Part shown: positions 27,696 to 36,033 of the stretch, one piece after another
How positions within the stretch are numbered: the stretch's first letter is position 1
Layout: each line of letters opens with the position of its first letter
Assembly (NCBI RefSeq): GCF_900105205.1
Contig: NZ_FNSQ01000005.1
Span: forward strand, 3,224,001 to 3,288,000
Direction of reading: 5' to 3'
From: Microbacterium hydrocarbonoxydans
GTDB lineage: Bacteria > Actinomycetota > Actinomycetes > Actinomycetales > Microbacteriaceae
DNA length: 64,000 nt
Position numbers and translations under genes: made by a program
The notes under the pieces: generated by a model
Database searches by the model: none
What the model saw: only the letters and a program-made list of their open reading frames with translations
Told to the model about the DNA's origin: nothing

Positions 27696-28789
27696 GATGC
27701 GGGTATCCCTTCCAGAAGCCGGGCGAGGCCGGCGAGCGGAACTGCAGCGTCGGCCTGCTGCTCGTCGACGGGGACCGTGACGAGAGACAGCGGCGCTTCA
27801 CTCTCCCACGAGGGAGCGACGAGCTCGGCGACATCCGCGTCCGCGTCATCCGTGACGCTGCCCCAGGCGAGGCGGCCGTCGTCGGCCACGACCCGGAACA
27901 GCAGCTGCGCGGGGAGGGCGGTGGCGTCGTCGTCGGCGCCCGCTGCGGTGCCGGTGCGCTCGATGCCGCCGTCCTCGGTGCACCGGAGACCGATGGACTG
28001 CGGGGTGCTGCAGACGATCGTGACGTCGCCCCACGTCTGCTCGACGAGATCGAGGGCCTCGACGTCGCCGACGACGTGCAGAGCGCCGATCGTCGGGGCC
28101 TCGGCAGGAGCGGAAGCGGCGACGAACGTCACCGTGAGCTCGATGGAGACGGATTGTCTCGCGTCATCCGTGAGCGTCAGCGGCACGATCGCGTCGCCCG
28201 CCGTCGTGCCGCGCAGGGCGAGGTGGGTGCCGCTGACCCCTGCAGAGACGCCGGGCGGCGGCGTGTCGACCTGGATGGTCGCTCCCCCGTCGGCCGTGCA
28301 GACCGCGCACACGATGCCCAGCGCCGAGAGCGGAACCAGAGCCTGCTCCCCGACGACGACGGGCAGGTCCAGGCGGTCGACGGAGACCTCCGGTACCGGG
28401 GGCGGTTCGAGCCGCACGCGGTAGACGGGAGAGATGCGCGTCGCCCCCGAGACCTGCGGGACGGTCAGGGTCTGGATGCCGAGGTCGGCGTCGAACCCCG
28501 CAGACACGAGCGTGACGCCGTCGTCGGCGCAGGCCACGTCGATGCCTTCCAGCGTGCCGACGCCCGCGCAGTCGATGCGCCAGCCCTCGCCAGAGCGGAT
28601 CTCGGTGGTCTCGGTGTAGGACACCTCGACGGCTCCGCCCTGAGGGGTGGTCGCGTTCTCGTCGGACGCGTCGGCCGCGGCGATACCGGGAGCAGCGAGC
28701 GCGGAAGCCACCAGTACGGCGGCCATCGCGGCACTCCGCATCGCGACGAGAGCGCGAGCTCCTCGTCGGCGTCGGTGCGTCGAGGTCAT
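27692..28789 (-). CDS. Exported Ig-like protein of the secretion locus
   Basis: 365 residues with a Sec signal peptide (RRRRGARALVAMRSAAMAAVLVASALAAPGIAAA) and a beta-rich mature part, probably several Ig-like modules, with three cysteine pairs (DCAGVGTLEGIDVAC, VCAVC, VCSTPQSIGLRC). No transmembrane helix after the signal. The in-frame extension upstream to 29818 runs antisense to two real genes and was rejected. It is translationally coupled to the secretion ATPase, so it may act at the outer face of the channel. No named family recognised. Confidence 0.72.
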   Translation of the reverse strand: MTSTHRRRRGARALVAMRSAAMAAVLVASALAAPGIAAADASDENATTPQGGAVEVSYTETTEIRSGEGWRIDCAGVGTLEGIDVACADDGVTLVSAGFDADLGIQTLTVPQVSGATRISPVYRVRLEPPPVPEVSVDRLDLPVVVGEQALVPLSALGIVCAVCTADGGATIQVDTPPPGVSAGVSGTHLALRGTTAGDAIVPLTLTDDARQSVSIELTVTFVAASAPAEAPTIGALHVVGDVEALDLVEQTWGDVTIVCSTPQSIGLRCTEDGGIERTGTAAGADDDATALPAQLLFRVVADDGRLAWGSVTDDADADVAELVAPSWESEAPLSLVTVPVDEQQADAAVPLAGLARLLEGIPAS

Positions 28790-28819
28790 GGGGCTCCCAG
28801 GTCGGAGGCAGGCCATGAC

Positions 28820-28826
28820 TAGGATA
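28820..28826. promoter_or_regulatory. Overlapping divergent -10 boxes of the secretion ATPase operon
   Basis: The symmetric stretch CTAGGATAG gives TAGGAT on the plus strand (28820-28825) and TATCCT on the minus strand (28821-28826). They point to the one-pass membrane protein gene at 28865 and to the exported-protein/ATPase operon starting at 28789. Inferred from sequence only. Confidence 0.45.
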
Positions 28827-28864
28827 GACGCGCCCGACCACGACGGAGAATCTGCAGCAGATCG

Positions 28865-29524
28865 ATGAGCGACATCCCGCGCACACGCCGGCAGCAGAAC
28901 GCTGCGCCGGTCGGCGAGCGACCGGCCGGCGCGATGATCACCGCCGCCCCCGTGCCGTGGACGGCGGCCCGCACGCCGGCCCCTGCGGCGCTCGACGGTC
29001 AGCTCGGCTGGGACTCCCCTCGTCCCAGCATGCAGGTCGCGCCCGGCGCCATCCGCACGCTCGAGACCTCGGGTGACGTCCTTCCCGAGCTCGAGGAGGC
29101 GCCGGAGAAGCAGCGTCCGCTGTGGCGGCATCCGGCGTTCCTGATCTCCATCGGCACGACCGTTCTCGCGCTCATCGCCTTCCTCGTCTTCGTGATCGTG
29201 GGCGGCCTGTCCGGGCGGGCCGCAGCATCCGATCTCACCCTCGAGGTCACCGACAACGTCGTGCGCGCCGACTGGTCGGGGCCGGATGTGCCCTACCAGG
29301 TGATCGTGGTCGACGGCCCGTCGGGTCCGAGTCTCGACGTGTCGCAGCTCGTCACGGGCACCGAGGCCTGGCTGCCGCGTGCCGCCGCCATCGTCGACGA
29401 GGGGTCCTGCATCGTCGTGCGCCCTGCCGACGGGAACGAGAAGGCGGAGGTCAAGCTCGACCGCGCCACGCTCGACGCGCAGGGCGCGGTCTCGGGATGT
29501 GTGGCGGATGCCCCGGCGGAGTGA
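28865..29524 (+). CDS. One-pass membrane protein of the secretion locus
   Basis: 219 residues. About 90 residues of Pro/Ala-rich cytoplasmic sequence, one membrane helix (about residues 91-116, FLISIGTTVLALIAFLVFVIVGG), and a 100-residue extracytoplasmic beta domain with two cysteines (DEGSCIVV and SGCVAD) that may form a disulfide. No family recognised. Divergent from the ATPase operon and overlapping the lipoprotein gene by 17 bases. Confidence 0.68.
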   Translation: MSDIPRTRRQQNAAPVGERPAGAMITAAPVPWTAARTPAPAALDGQLGWDSPRPSMQVAPGAIRTLETSGDVLPELEEAPEKQRPLWRHPAFLISIGTTVLALIAFLVFVIVGGLSGRAAASDLTLEVTDNVVRADWSGPDVPYQVIVVDGPSGPSLDVSQLVTGTEAWLPRAAAIVDEGSCIVVRPADGNEKAEVKLDRATLDAQGAVSGCVADAPAE

Positions 29525-30224
29525 CGCACGGCTGACCGCCCTCGTGCTGGGATCCGTGCTCGTCCTCGCCGGGTGCGCGGGCGCCACCCAGCCCGCGGAG
29601 CCTGCACCGAGCCCCACCCACATCGATCTCGATGCCTGGGACGAGGAGACCTCCGGCAACGGCATCGTCCTGCTCGACGCGACCACCGCGCGCGCCACCG
29701 TGCTCACCGCCGTCCGTGAGGCCGGGCCAGCCACGATGACCGGCACCTTCACCTCAGGCGGTCGGGCGCTCACGATCGACGTGCACGGGTCGAGCGAGGA
29801 GACCGTCGCGCAGTTCACCGTCGACGGTCAGACCACCGTCGTCGTGTCGACCGACGGACAGACCTATCTCAACCCCACCGCGGCCACCGCCGGAGAGGCC
29901 GGGAGCGATCGTCCGGTCGGCGAGTTCTCCTGCGTCGCCGACGACGACCCGGCGGTCACGCGGTGGGGTGCCCTCCTGCACCCTCTGCAGGCACTCGCGG
30001 AGCACACCTCCGACGCCTCCGCTCTGGGAGCGCCGAGCGATGACGGCGTCGACCTCATCCTGGGGGCCGACGGCACTCAGGGCGCGCTGCGCGTGCAGAC
30101 GCAGGGCCCGGCGCTGCCGGTGTCCCTCACCCGAGCGGATGCCGCAGGAAGCCTCCAGCTGGAGTTCTCCGGCTGGGGCGAGGCCGTCGACCTGCCCGAC
30201 CTCGAGGCCGCAGCAGGCTGCTGA
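29508..30224 (+). CDS. Predicted lipoprotein of the secretion locus
   Basis: 238 residues. The signal peptide ends in a lipobox VLAGC with the lipidated Cys at residue 23; the mature protein is Thr/Ala/Asp rich and predicted to be beta-structured. The ATG at 29508 is the first that gives a proper short n-region; a GTG nine bases upstream is possible. The pattern of alternating strands recalls LppX/LprG-like folds, but this is only an impression. Pairing with the one-pass protein suggests a joint role outside the membrane. Confidence 0.72.
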   Translation: MPRRSDARLTALVLGSVLVLAGCAGATQPAEPAPSPTHIDLDAWDEETSGNGIVLLDATTARATVLTAVREAGPATMTGTFTSGGRALTIDVHGSSEETVAQFTVDGQTTVVVSTDGQTYLNPTAATAGEAGSDRPVGEFSCVADDDPAVTRWGALLHPLQALAEHTSDASALGAPSDDGVDLILGADGTQGALRVQTQGPALPVSLTRADAAGSLQLEFSGWGEAVDLPDLEAAAGC

Positions 30225-30245
30225 GCCCGCGGGCTCCTGAGCAAC

Positions 30246-30608
30246 TCAGACGAACTCGGACCCCGCCGGCGGCGCCCACTTCGGCAGGCCGTTGCAGGCG
30301 GCGGCAACACGGTGAAGGCCGTACTGCGGGTGCGAGAACGCCTCCCAGACCCCCTTCGAGTCCTTCGTCTCGGCCGCCTCGATGAGGGCGCCGAGCGTCT
30401 CCGGCGACCCCGTGGCCCACTCGACGTAGTCGGAGCTGTCAACCCCGGCCGAACCGAGCTCGGCGATCGCACGCACCTCTTCCGCGGCGCGGATCACGTC
30501 GGTGAAGCTCTGTGGGATGCGCTCGTTGCACGAGACGACGGCGACGGTCAGTGCCGTCACGGGGTCGACGAGCTGTTCACATCGGCTGGCGCGCAGGTCG
30601 GCCATCAT
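30246..30608 (-). CDS. Hypothetical small protein, last gene of the PFNA-type operon
   Basis: 120 residues, helical, soluble, no family recognised. Three cysteines (SRCEQLV, VVSCNERI, AACNGLP). Two adjacent ATGs (30608, 30605) follow a GAGAGGGAG site. It starts seven bases after the stop of the two-helix membrane protein gene and so is the distal gene of the long operon. Confidence 0.65.
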   Translation of the reverse strand: MMADLRASRCEQLVDPVTALTVAVVSCNERIPQSFTDVIRAAEEVRAIAELGSAGVDSSDYVEWATGSPETLGALIEAAETKDSKGVWEAFSHPQYGLHRVAAACNGLPKWAPPAGSEFV

Positions 30609-30615
30609 CTCCCTC

Positions 30616-31386
30616 TCATTCCTGCCCCGACGTGGACGGGGCAGACTTCTCGGGCCCGAGCAGGGCGACCGTTCTGGTGTAGATCGTCGCCCGATCGGAC
30701 GTCACCTCGACATCGACGCCGGCACGGAGCCCGGCGATGCAGATCGCCGCGAGCGACGCCCGGACGTTCTCAGGCGCGACCATGGTATCGATCGGCACGC
30801 GGATGCCGCCGTGCGACCCGAGCACCTCGAAGAGTCCGTGCAGCTCCCGCGGGGCCGCGTCGCGCAGCGCACGCACCCCGCGGACGCCGAGCACGAACTC
30901 GGACTGCACGCGTCCCGCTGCACGCTCGACCGCGGCCGCCGGGCCTCGCAGGAACGGGACCGCCGCATCACGATCGTCGAATCCGACGCCGCCGATCACC
31001 GACGACCACGGCAGGTCGACATGACCTGCGAGACGGATCCCCTCGGCGCTGACCACCAGATAGTCGTCACCCGAGACCGGCCCGCCGCGCAGTCGACGCC
31101 GGAGCAGGGCGAAGCGCAGCAGCAGGATGCCGGCCGCGATCACGAGCAGCGCGAACAGGAGCACCGTCACCGGTCCGCCGAAATGCAGGAAGAGCACGGC
31201 GAACAGCCCTGCCGCGGCGAACGCCAGGACGACGGACGCGACCCCGATCACGACGGCGTTGACGCGCATCCGCCGACGGACGGCATCCCGATCGAGACGC
31301 GCGGCGAACGCGCGACCCCGACCGAAGTAGTCGCGCCACTCGTCCTCCTGGACCGCGGAAAGGCCCAGGGCGCTCAGCTCATACAC
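30616..31386 (-). CDS. Hypothetical two-helix membrane protein of the PFNA-type operon
   Basis: 256 residues. A charged N-terminus (EDEWRDYFGRGRAFAARLDRDAVRRRMRVN) precedes two membrane helices (about residues 43-70 and 75-97); the C-terminal 150 residues are soluble and look like a small PH-like or DUF fold (DDYLVVSAEGIRLAGHVDLPWSSVIGG). The opening SALGLSAVQEDEW is unusual. It starts 21 bases after the FHA-winged-helix stop. No family assigned. Confidence 0.65.
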   Translation of the reverse strand: MYELSALGLSAVQEDEWRDYFGRGRAFAARLDRDAVRRRMRVNAVVIGVASVVLAFAAAGLFAVLFLHFGGPVTVLLFALLVIAAGILLLRFALLRRRLRGGPVSGDDYLVVSAEGIRLAGHVDLPWSSVIGGVGFDDRDAAVPFLRGPAAAVERAAGRVQSEFVLGVRGVRALRDAAPRELHGLFEVLGSHGGIRVPIDTMVAPENVRASLAAICIAGLRAGVDVEVTSDRATIYTRTVALLGPEKSAPSTSGQE

Positions 31387-31407
31387 GGCGAGTGCTCCGC
31401 AGTGTGC

Positions 31408-32124
31408 TCAGGCATCCTCGTCCTCGGTGCCCTGCGGCCGGTCGAGTTCGGCGAGGTCCTCGCGCGTCACGAGGCGCGAGGCGATCGTGTACTCCACCAG
31501 CCGCGCTCGGCGGTTGGTGGCGAAGGAGCGCTGTCCGCCGCGCATCCCCGGCACGCCGATGCGGTCGAGCTTGTCGCAGACGTTGTCGAGCTTGCGATTG
31601 AATCGCGTGACGGTCCATCCGAGCCGGGCAGCCGCCTTCGCGGAGGTGGGGATCTCGCTCATGCCCGTGCCGTCGCGCAGCAGCTGCGGCTCGGCGAGGG
31701 CGAGGATCAGCAGCCGCTGGCTCGCCGTCAGCGGCACGTCGCCGATCGTGGAGTCGCCGTCGGTGCTCTCGCGCTGGGTCGGGCGGAATGCCGGTTGCGT
31801 GGAATGCACGACGAGTTCGTACGTCGTGGGTCCGGCGCTGAAGACGACGGTCGTCGCATCGAACACGAGGGGCAACCGGGCGCCGGGCGACAGCCAGGCC
31901 TGCACGCCGCCGGTGCGGTCGGTCACGGATGCCGTGAGCCGCGAGCCGATGTTCGACAGCCACCAGAGGCCGCCGGACTCGGCGATCTCGAGGAAGCTGC
32001 GATGCAGGAAGAGGTTGTCGTCGATCGCCAGGTCGCCTTCGCGCCCGGCGGTGAACCTGCTGCCGGGCTCGATGGTGAAGTACTCGCCGGCGAACTCGAC
32101 CGTGACCGTGCCGATCCCGCTCAT
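31408..32124 (-). CDS. FHA-like domain fused to winged-helix-like domain
   Basis: 238 residues. Residues about 5-115 have an FHA-like fold (FTAGREGDLAIDDNLFLHRSFLEI, LSNIGSRL), but the SxxH and NG binding residues are not conserved in canonical spacing. Residues about 140-225 (LTASQRLLILALAEPQLLRDG, SAKAAARLGWTVTRFNRKLD) look like a winged-helix/HTH domain. It may turn kinase output into transcription control. The start (32122-32124) overlaps the kinase stop by four bases; the longer frame upstream lies inside the kinase gene. Confidence 0.75.
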   Translation of the reverse strand: MSGIGTVTVEFAGEYFTIEPGSRFTAGREGDLAIDDNLFLHRSFLEIAESGGLWWLSNIGSRLTASVTDRTGGVQAWLSPGARLPLVFDATTVVFSAGPTTYELVVHSTQPAFRPTQRESTDGDSTIGDVPLTASQRLLILALAEPQLLRDGTGMSEIPTSAKAAARLGWTVTRFNRKLDNVCDKLDRIGVPGMRGGQRSFATNRRARLVEYTIASRLVTREDLAELDRPQGTEDEDA

Positions 32125-33854
32125 TTCACGCACCCCCGCACCGGCTCCGAGGCGCGTCCGTCGTCGCGACGCAGCGCCACATCGACGCACACCTGACCGG
32201 GCGCGGCATCCGTGATCGTGACCGTCGTGTCGGTCGTGGTCGACGGGGTGCCCTCGCCGGTGAGGTCGACGGGGATCCAGATGAAGCTGTCCCCCTCGAG
32301 CTCGTCGGTGTTGGTCCAGGTGAAGGTGACGGTGTCGCCGGAGCGGGTGCCCTCGAGGTCCGAGACCTTGGGCACGACATCCGACACGATGTCCTTCGGG
32401 TCGACCTCGTCGCCCGTGGCGGCAGGCTCGGGCGTGGGCATGTTCGCGACCATGAGGTTCAGGCCGACGATGGCGCCGACGACCACGACGACGCCGGCGG
32501 CGACCAGTCCGATCGTGCGTCCGCGACGGCTGCGGGCCGAACGGTCGGGGGCATCAGCGGTCGCAGCCGCTGCAGTGGCCCCCGCGCCGGCTCCGGAGTT
32601 CTTCGCGGCGGAAGTCGCCGCGGGCGAGGTCTGCCCGGGCGAGCTCTGGGCGGGCTGCGACGACGGCGACGTGAACGACGGGGACGCAGGCGCACCCGCG
32701 GATGATGATGGATGCGGGGAGACGACGACGGGGCCGCGCGCGATCGTGCGATCGTCGTCGTCCGGCGCGGAGACCGGGGCAGCGCCCGGCGTCCGGAGCT
32801 GGGTGGCCTCGTCGACCGGATCGGGGCTGTCGAAGCGCGGCACATCGGGAGTCGGGAACGCGGTGCCCTTGGGCTGCGTCGCCGCCGACGGCCGGGTGAA
32901 GGATCCGACGTCCGGATCGATGCTGACGATCTCCCTGACGCGCGTCAGGCCGTCGCCGTCATCGTCGAGGTCCTCGGCCGGCGGGTGGTCGTCGACGATG
33001 TCGATCGGGGTGACCGAGTGCGACAGCTCGATCTGCACCTTCTGCAGCGCACGGGCGAAGGCCACGGCACTGGGATAGCGGGCGTCGGGGTTCTTGGCCA
33101 TCGACCGCTCGAGCACGCGCTGCAGACTCTCGGGCGAATCCGGGCGTGCGAGTGAGGGCAGCGCGGCGCGCTCGATGCGTTCGATGAGGTCGGCGCTGGA
33201 GTTGCGCTCCCCCGGCCTCTCGAACGGCGAGCGCCCGGCGAGGAGGGTGAACAGCGTCGCCCCCAGCGCCCACACGTCGGTGCGGGGTCCGCTCTGGGGC
33301 GGATCCGCGAACGACTCGGGCGGCGACCACGGGATGGACATGCCGCCAGACGCTTCGCCCGTGGCCCCGGTCGTCGACGCGATGCCGAAGTCGGTGAGAG
33401 CCGGGCGGTTGTACTCGGTGACGAGGATGTTGGCCGGCTTGATGTCGCGGTGCAGGACGCCCGCGCGATGCGCCGTCTCGACGGCGCCCGCGACCTGCAC
33501 GCCGACGCGCAGGGCCTCGGCGACGGAGAACGGCTCCTTGCGCGCGCGCAGCTGCAGGTTCGGCCGCGGGCAGTACTCCATCACGAGGTACGGACGTCCG
33601 TCGCCGGCCACTCCGGCCTGGTAGATCGTGACGATCGCAGGATGCGTCGACAGCATCGCCATGACGTTGGCCTCGTCGGCGAACTCCTGCGCCGCGCTGC
33701 TGGTGATCCGGTCGGCGAGCAGCACCTTGACCGCTACCCGCCGTCGCGGCATCTGCTGCTCGTAGAGGAACACGTCGGCGAAGCCACCCGTGCCGAGCGG
33801 CTCCACATACGTGAAGCCGGGCAGCTCGGGCGGCGGCGAGGGGCGCCGATTCAC
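32121..33854 (-). CDS. PknB/Pkb2-type transmembrane Ser/Thr protein kinase
   Basis: 577 residues. The kinase domain (about 8-275) has a G-loop (LGTGGFADVFL), the ATP-binding K43 (VAVKV), the catalytic loop HRDIKPAN with D137, and DFG D155. A long Pro/Ala/Ser linker follows, one membrane helix (about 445-468), and an extracellular FN3-like domain (about 480-577) instead of PASTA repeats. It starts with GTG (33852-33854) overlapping the upstream FHA gene (GTGA). It matches the kinase of the bifidobacterial PFNA cluster in neighbours and role. Confidence 0.94.
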   Translation of the reverse strand: MNRRPSPPPELPGFTYVEPLGTGGFADVFLYEQQMPRRRVAVKVLLADRITSSAAQEFADEANVMAMLSTHPAIVTIYQAGVAGDGRPYLVMEYCPRPNLQLRARKEPFSVAEALRVGVQVAGAVETAHRAGVLHRDIKPANILVTEYNRPALTDFGIASTTGATGEASGGMSIPWSPPESFADPPQSGPRTDVWALGATLFTLLAGRSPFERPGERNSSADLIERIERAALPSLARPDSPESLQRVLERSMAKNPDARYPSAVAFARALQKVQIELSHSVTPIDIVDDHPPAEDLDDDGDGLTRVREIVSIDPDVGSFTRPSAATQPKGTAFPTPDVPRFDSPDPVDEATQLRTPGAAPVSAPDDDDRTIARGPVVVSPHPSSSAGAPASPSFTSPSSQPAQSSPGQTSPAATSAAKNSGAGAGATAAAATADAPDRSARSRRGRTIGLVAAGVVVVVGAIVGLNLMVANMPTPEPAATGDEVDPKDIVSDVVPKVSDLEGTRSGDTVTFTWTNTDELEGDSFIWIPVDLTGEGTPSTTTDTTVTITDAAPGQVCVDVALRRDDGRASEPVRGCVK

Positions 33855-35221
33855 GGGAGGTCCTCGAACGCGACGGTCACTCCGTCGCCGAGGTCGACCA
33901 CATCGCCCGAGATCACGATCGTCTGCTCACCCGGGTGCAGCCGCACGGGGTCGGAGCCCGAGCGAAGAAGAGTCGATCCGTTCGTGGTGTGCAGGTCGAT
34001 GACCACGACCGTGTCGCCCTCGGGGCGCACCTCCAGGTGACTGCGGGAGATGTCCTGCTGCGGGCTCTCGACCGCGACGAGGTGCGGGAGGTTCGCTCCG
34101 CTCGCCCGGGTGGACCGCGGGCGGCGGCCGATGATGACGGTGCGATCCAGCGTCACCACCTGTCCTGTGGAGACACGTATGCGCCCCTCGCTCGGCACGA
34201 CGTCGAGCGCGACGGTCGGTGCCTCCGGTGAGACGGGTGCGGCGTCCTTGCGGAGCGCTCTCGCCTCGGCCGCCGAGATGGTGGCCCCGTCGTGATCGCC
34301 TGCGACAGCGGCGTCTGCCGGCAGGCCCGCGCCGGTCGGCGGCGCTGCGGAGTCGGATGCGGGGCGGTGGATCGTCTGTCCGAAGAGCATCTCGAACTCA
34401 TCGATGTCGGAGGGGGCGTCCGTGCTGTCCGCCGCAGCATCCTCGGCCGCAGCGTCGTCCTCCTCGGGGGCAGCATCGTCACCGACAGCAGCATCGTCAC
34501 CGACAGCAGCATCGTCACCGTCAGCCGGGTCCGGCTCTGGAAGGAGAGTGTCCTCGATGTTGGGCTCGTCCGCCGCAGCGGCGGCAGCGGGTGCGGGCGC
34601 AGCGACCGCAGGGACCGCGACCGCAGGTACCGGAACCGGAGGGACAGCAGCCGGAGGGACAGCGACCGGAGGGACAGCAGCACCGGCGCTGACGGTCGGC
34701 AGAGCGACAGGTGCGGCGTCGGCAGCCGAGGAGAGGGCAGGCACGGCGACCGGAGACGCCTCCGCTGACGCTCCCGCTGACGAGCTTTCCGTCATGTCCA
34801 GGACCAGCGCACCCGCACGGACGACTCCGGCGATCACCGGCAGCTCGGCGTCATCCGCGGGCTCGACGACGACATCGACGCGGGTCGCCCCGCGGACCAG
34901 CCGCTCGTTCCAGGTCGTCACGTCGGTGCCGGTGATGCGCGTCTGGCCCTCTGCGGTCTCGACGACGATCTCGGGCACGCCGCGCACGGCGACGCGCACG
35001 TCCTGTCCGGCGATCACCACGGCGGCGAAGTCGGGCACGGAGGACAGGGATCCTCCCGAGCGCGAGGTCAGCAGATCGACGAGGGCTCCGAGTTCCCGGA
35101 TGCCGTCGAACCCGGTCCAGGCGTCGGCGATCAGGGCGGCGTCAGCAGTGGCGGGCAGCACGAGCAGTGCCTGCTCGCGGACGAGGGCGTTCCACGTTCC
35201 CGGGCGATAGTTCACACGCAT
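33851..35221 (-). CDS. FHA domain protein with long disordered linker
   Basis: 456 residues. The N-terminal 135 residues (VNYRPGTWNALVREQALLVL) form a beta-rich domain of unknown type. An Ala/Pro/Val linker with VPPVAVPPAAV-like and GDDAAV repeats spans about 150-270, and an FHA domain (VIIGRRPRS, DISRSHLEVR, HTTNGST) ends the protein. It overlaps the phosphatase stop by one base and the kinase start by four. Threonines in the linker may be kinase targets. Confidence 0.85.
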   Translation of the reverse strand: MRVNYRPGTWNALVREQALLVLPATADAALIADAWTGFDGIRELGALVDLLTSRSGGSLSSVPDFAAVVIAGQDVRVAVRGVPEIVVETAEGQTRITGTDVTTWNERLVRGATRVDVVVEPADDAELPVIAGVVRAGALVLDMTESSSAGASAEASPVAVPALSSAADAAPVALPTVSAGAAVPPVAVPPAAVPPVPVPAVAVPAVAAPAPAAAAAADEPNIEDTLLPEPDPADGDDAAVGDDAAVGDDAAPEEDDAAAEDAAADSTDAPSDIDEFEMLFGQTIHRPASDSAAPPTGAGLPADAAVAGDHDGATISAAEARALRKDAAPVSPEAPTVALDVVPSEGRIRVSTGQVVTLDRTVIIGRRPRSTRASGANLPHLVAVESPQQDISRSHLEVRPEGDTVVVIDLHTTNGSTLLRSGSDPVRLHPGEQTIVISGDVVDLGDGVTVAFEDLP

Positions 35222-36033
35222 CAGCGGACTCCTCCTGCGGCTTCGCGCGGACGCGTATCCGCGATGTCTGGTTCGTCGGTCTCCACGAGGGTGCCGGGGC
35301 GGGAGGCGACGGAGATGGCGTCGATCACGACGGCGGTCACATTGTCGCGTCCTCCGGCGTGCACCGCGCTGGAGACGAGGAAGTCTGCCGCGCGCTGCGG
35401 GTCGGACTCGACCATCAGGATCTCCCGGATCGCTCCGTCGGTGAGTTCCGACGAGAGACCGTCGGAGCAGATCAGCATCCGGTCGCCCATTTCGGCGGGG
35501 AACAGCCAGTAGTCGACCTCGCCGTCGCTGCCCGCGCCGATCGCTCGGGTGATGATGTTGCGCCGTCGATCGGTCTGCGCATCCTCCGGTCGCAGCTCCC
35601 CGGCGTCGACGAGCTCCTGGACCACCGAGTGATCGACGCTGACCTGTTCGAGATCACCGTCTTCGAGGCGGTAGACGCGCGAGTCGCCGATGTTCAGCAC
35701 GAGCCAGTAGCCCATGCCGTCGACCGTGGCGATGATGACACCGCTGAGGGTGGTGCCTGCGCGCCCGTTGCTCGAGGTCGACAGCGACTCGACTTCGGCC
35801 CGTGCGACCGCGACGGCGTCGCGCACCTCGTCGAGCGCGAGTGCCGGCTGCCCGATGTGCCGGGAGAACTCCTCGATGACGGCGGCGCTCGCTCGCTCGC
35901 CCGCCTCATGTCCGCCCATGCCGTCGGCGACCAGGAAGACCGGGGCGCTGGCGAGGAAGGCATCCTCGTTGAGTGTGCGACGCAGACCCGTGTGGGTCGC
36001 CGCACCGGTCGATACCGCCAAGGCGACGCTCAT
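35221..36033 (-). CDS. prpC: PP2C-family Ser/Thr phosphatase
   Basis: 270 residues. The metal-binding motifs are in order: NEDAFLA, VADGMGGHEAGE, NIGDSRVYR, CSDGLSSELTD and GGRDNVTAVV. It would reverse the action of the neighbouring kinase on FHA proteins and the kinase itself. No membrane helix, unlike mycobacterial PstP. It overlaps the RDD-FHA gene by four bases and the FHA gene by one. Confidence 0.95.
   Translation of the reverse strand: MSVALAVSTGAATHTGLRRTLNEDAFLASAPVFLVADGMGGHEAGERASAAVIEEFSRHIGQPALALDEVRDAVAVARAEVESLSTSSNGRAGTTLSGVIIATVDGMGYWLVLNIGDSRVYRLEDGDLEQVSVDHSVVQELVDAGELRPEDAQTDRRRNIITRAIGAGSDGEVDYWLFPAEMGDRMLICSDGLSSELTDGAIREILMVESDPQRAADFLVSSAVHAGGRDNVTAVVIDAISVASRPGTLVETDEPDIADTRPREAAGGVR

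Noticed and set aside
24774..28424. A very long plus-strand open frame antisense to the secretion ATPase
   Set aside because: Arg/Asp/Gly-rich with no recognisable domain, while the minus strand shows three intact ATPase domains.
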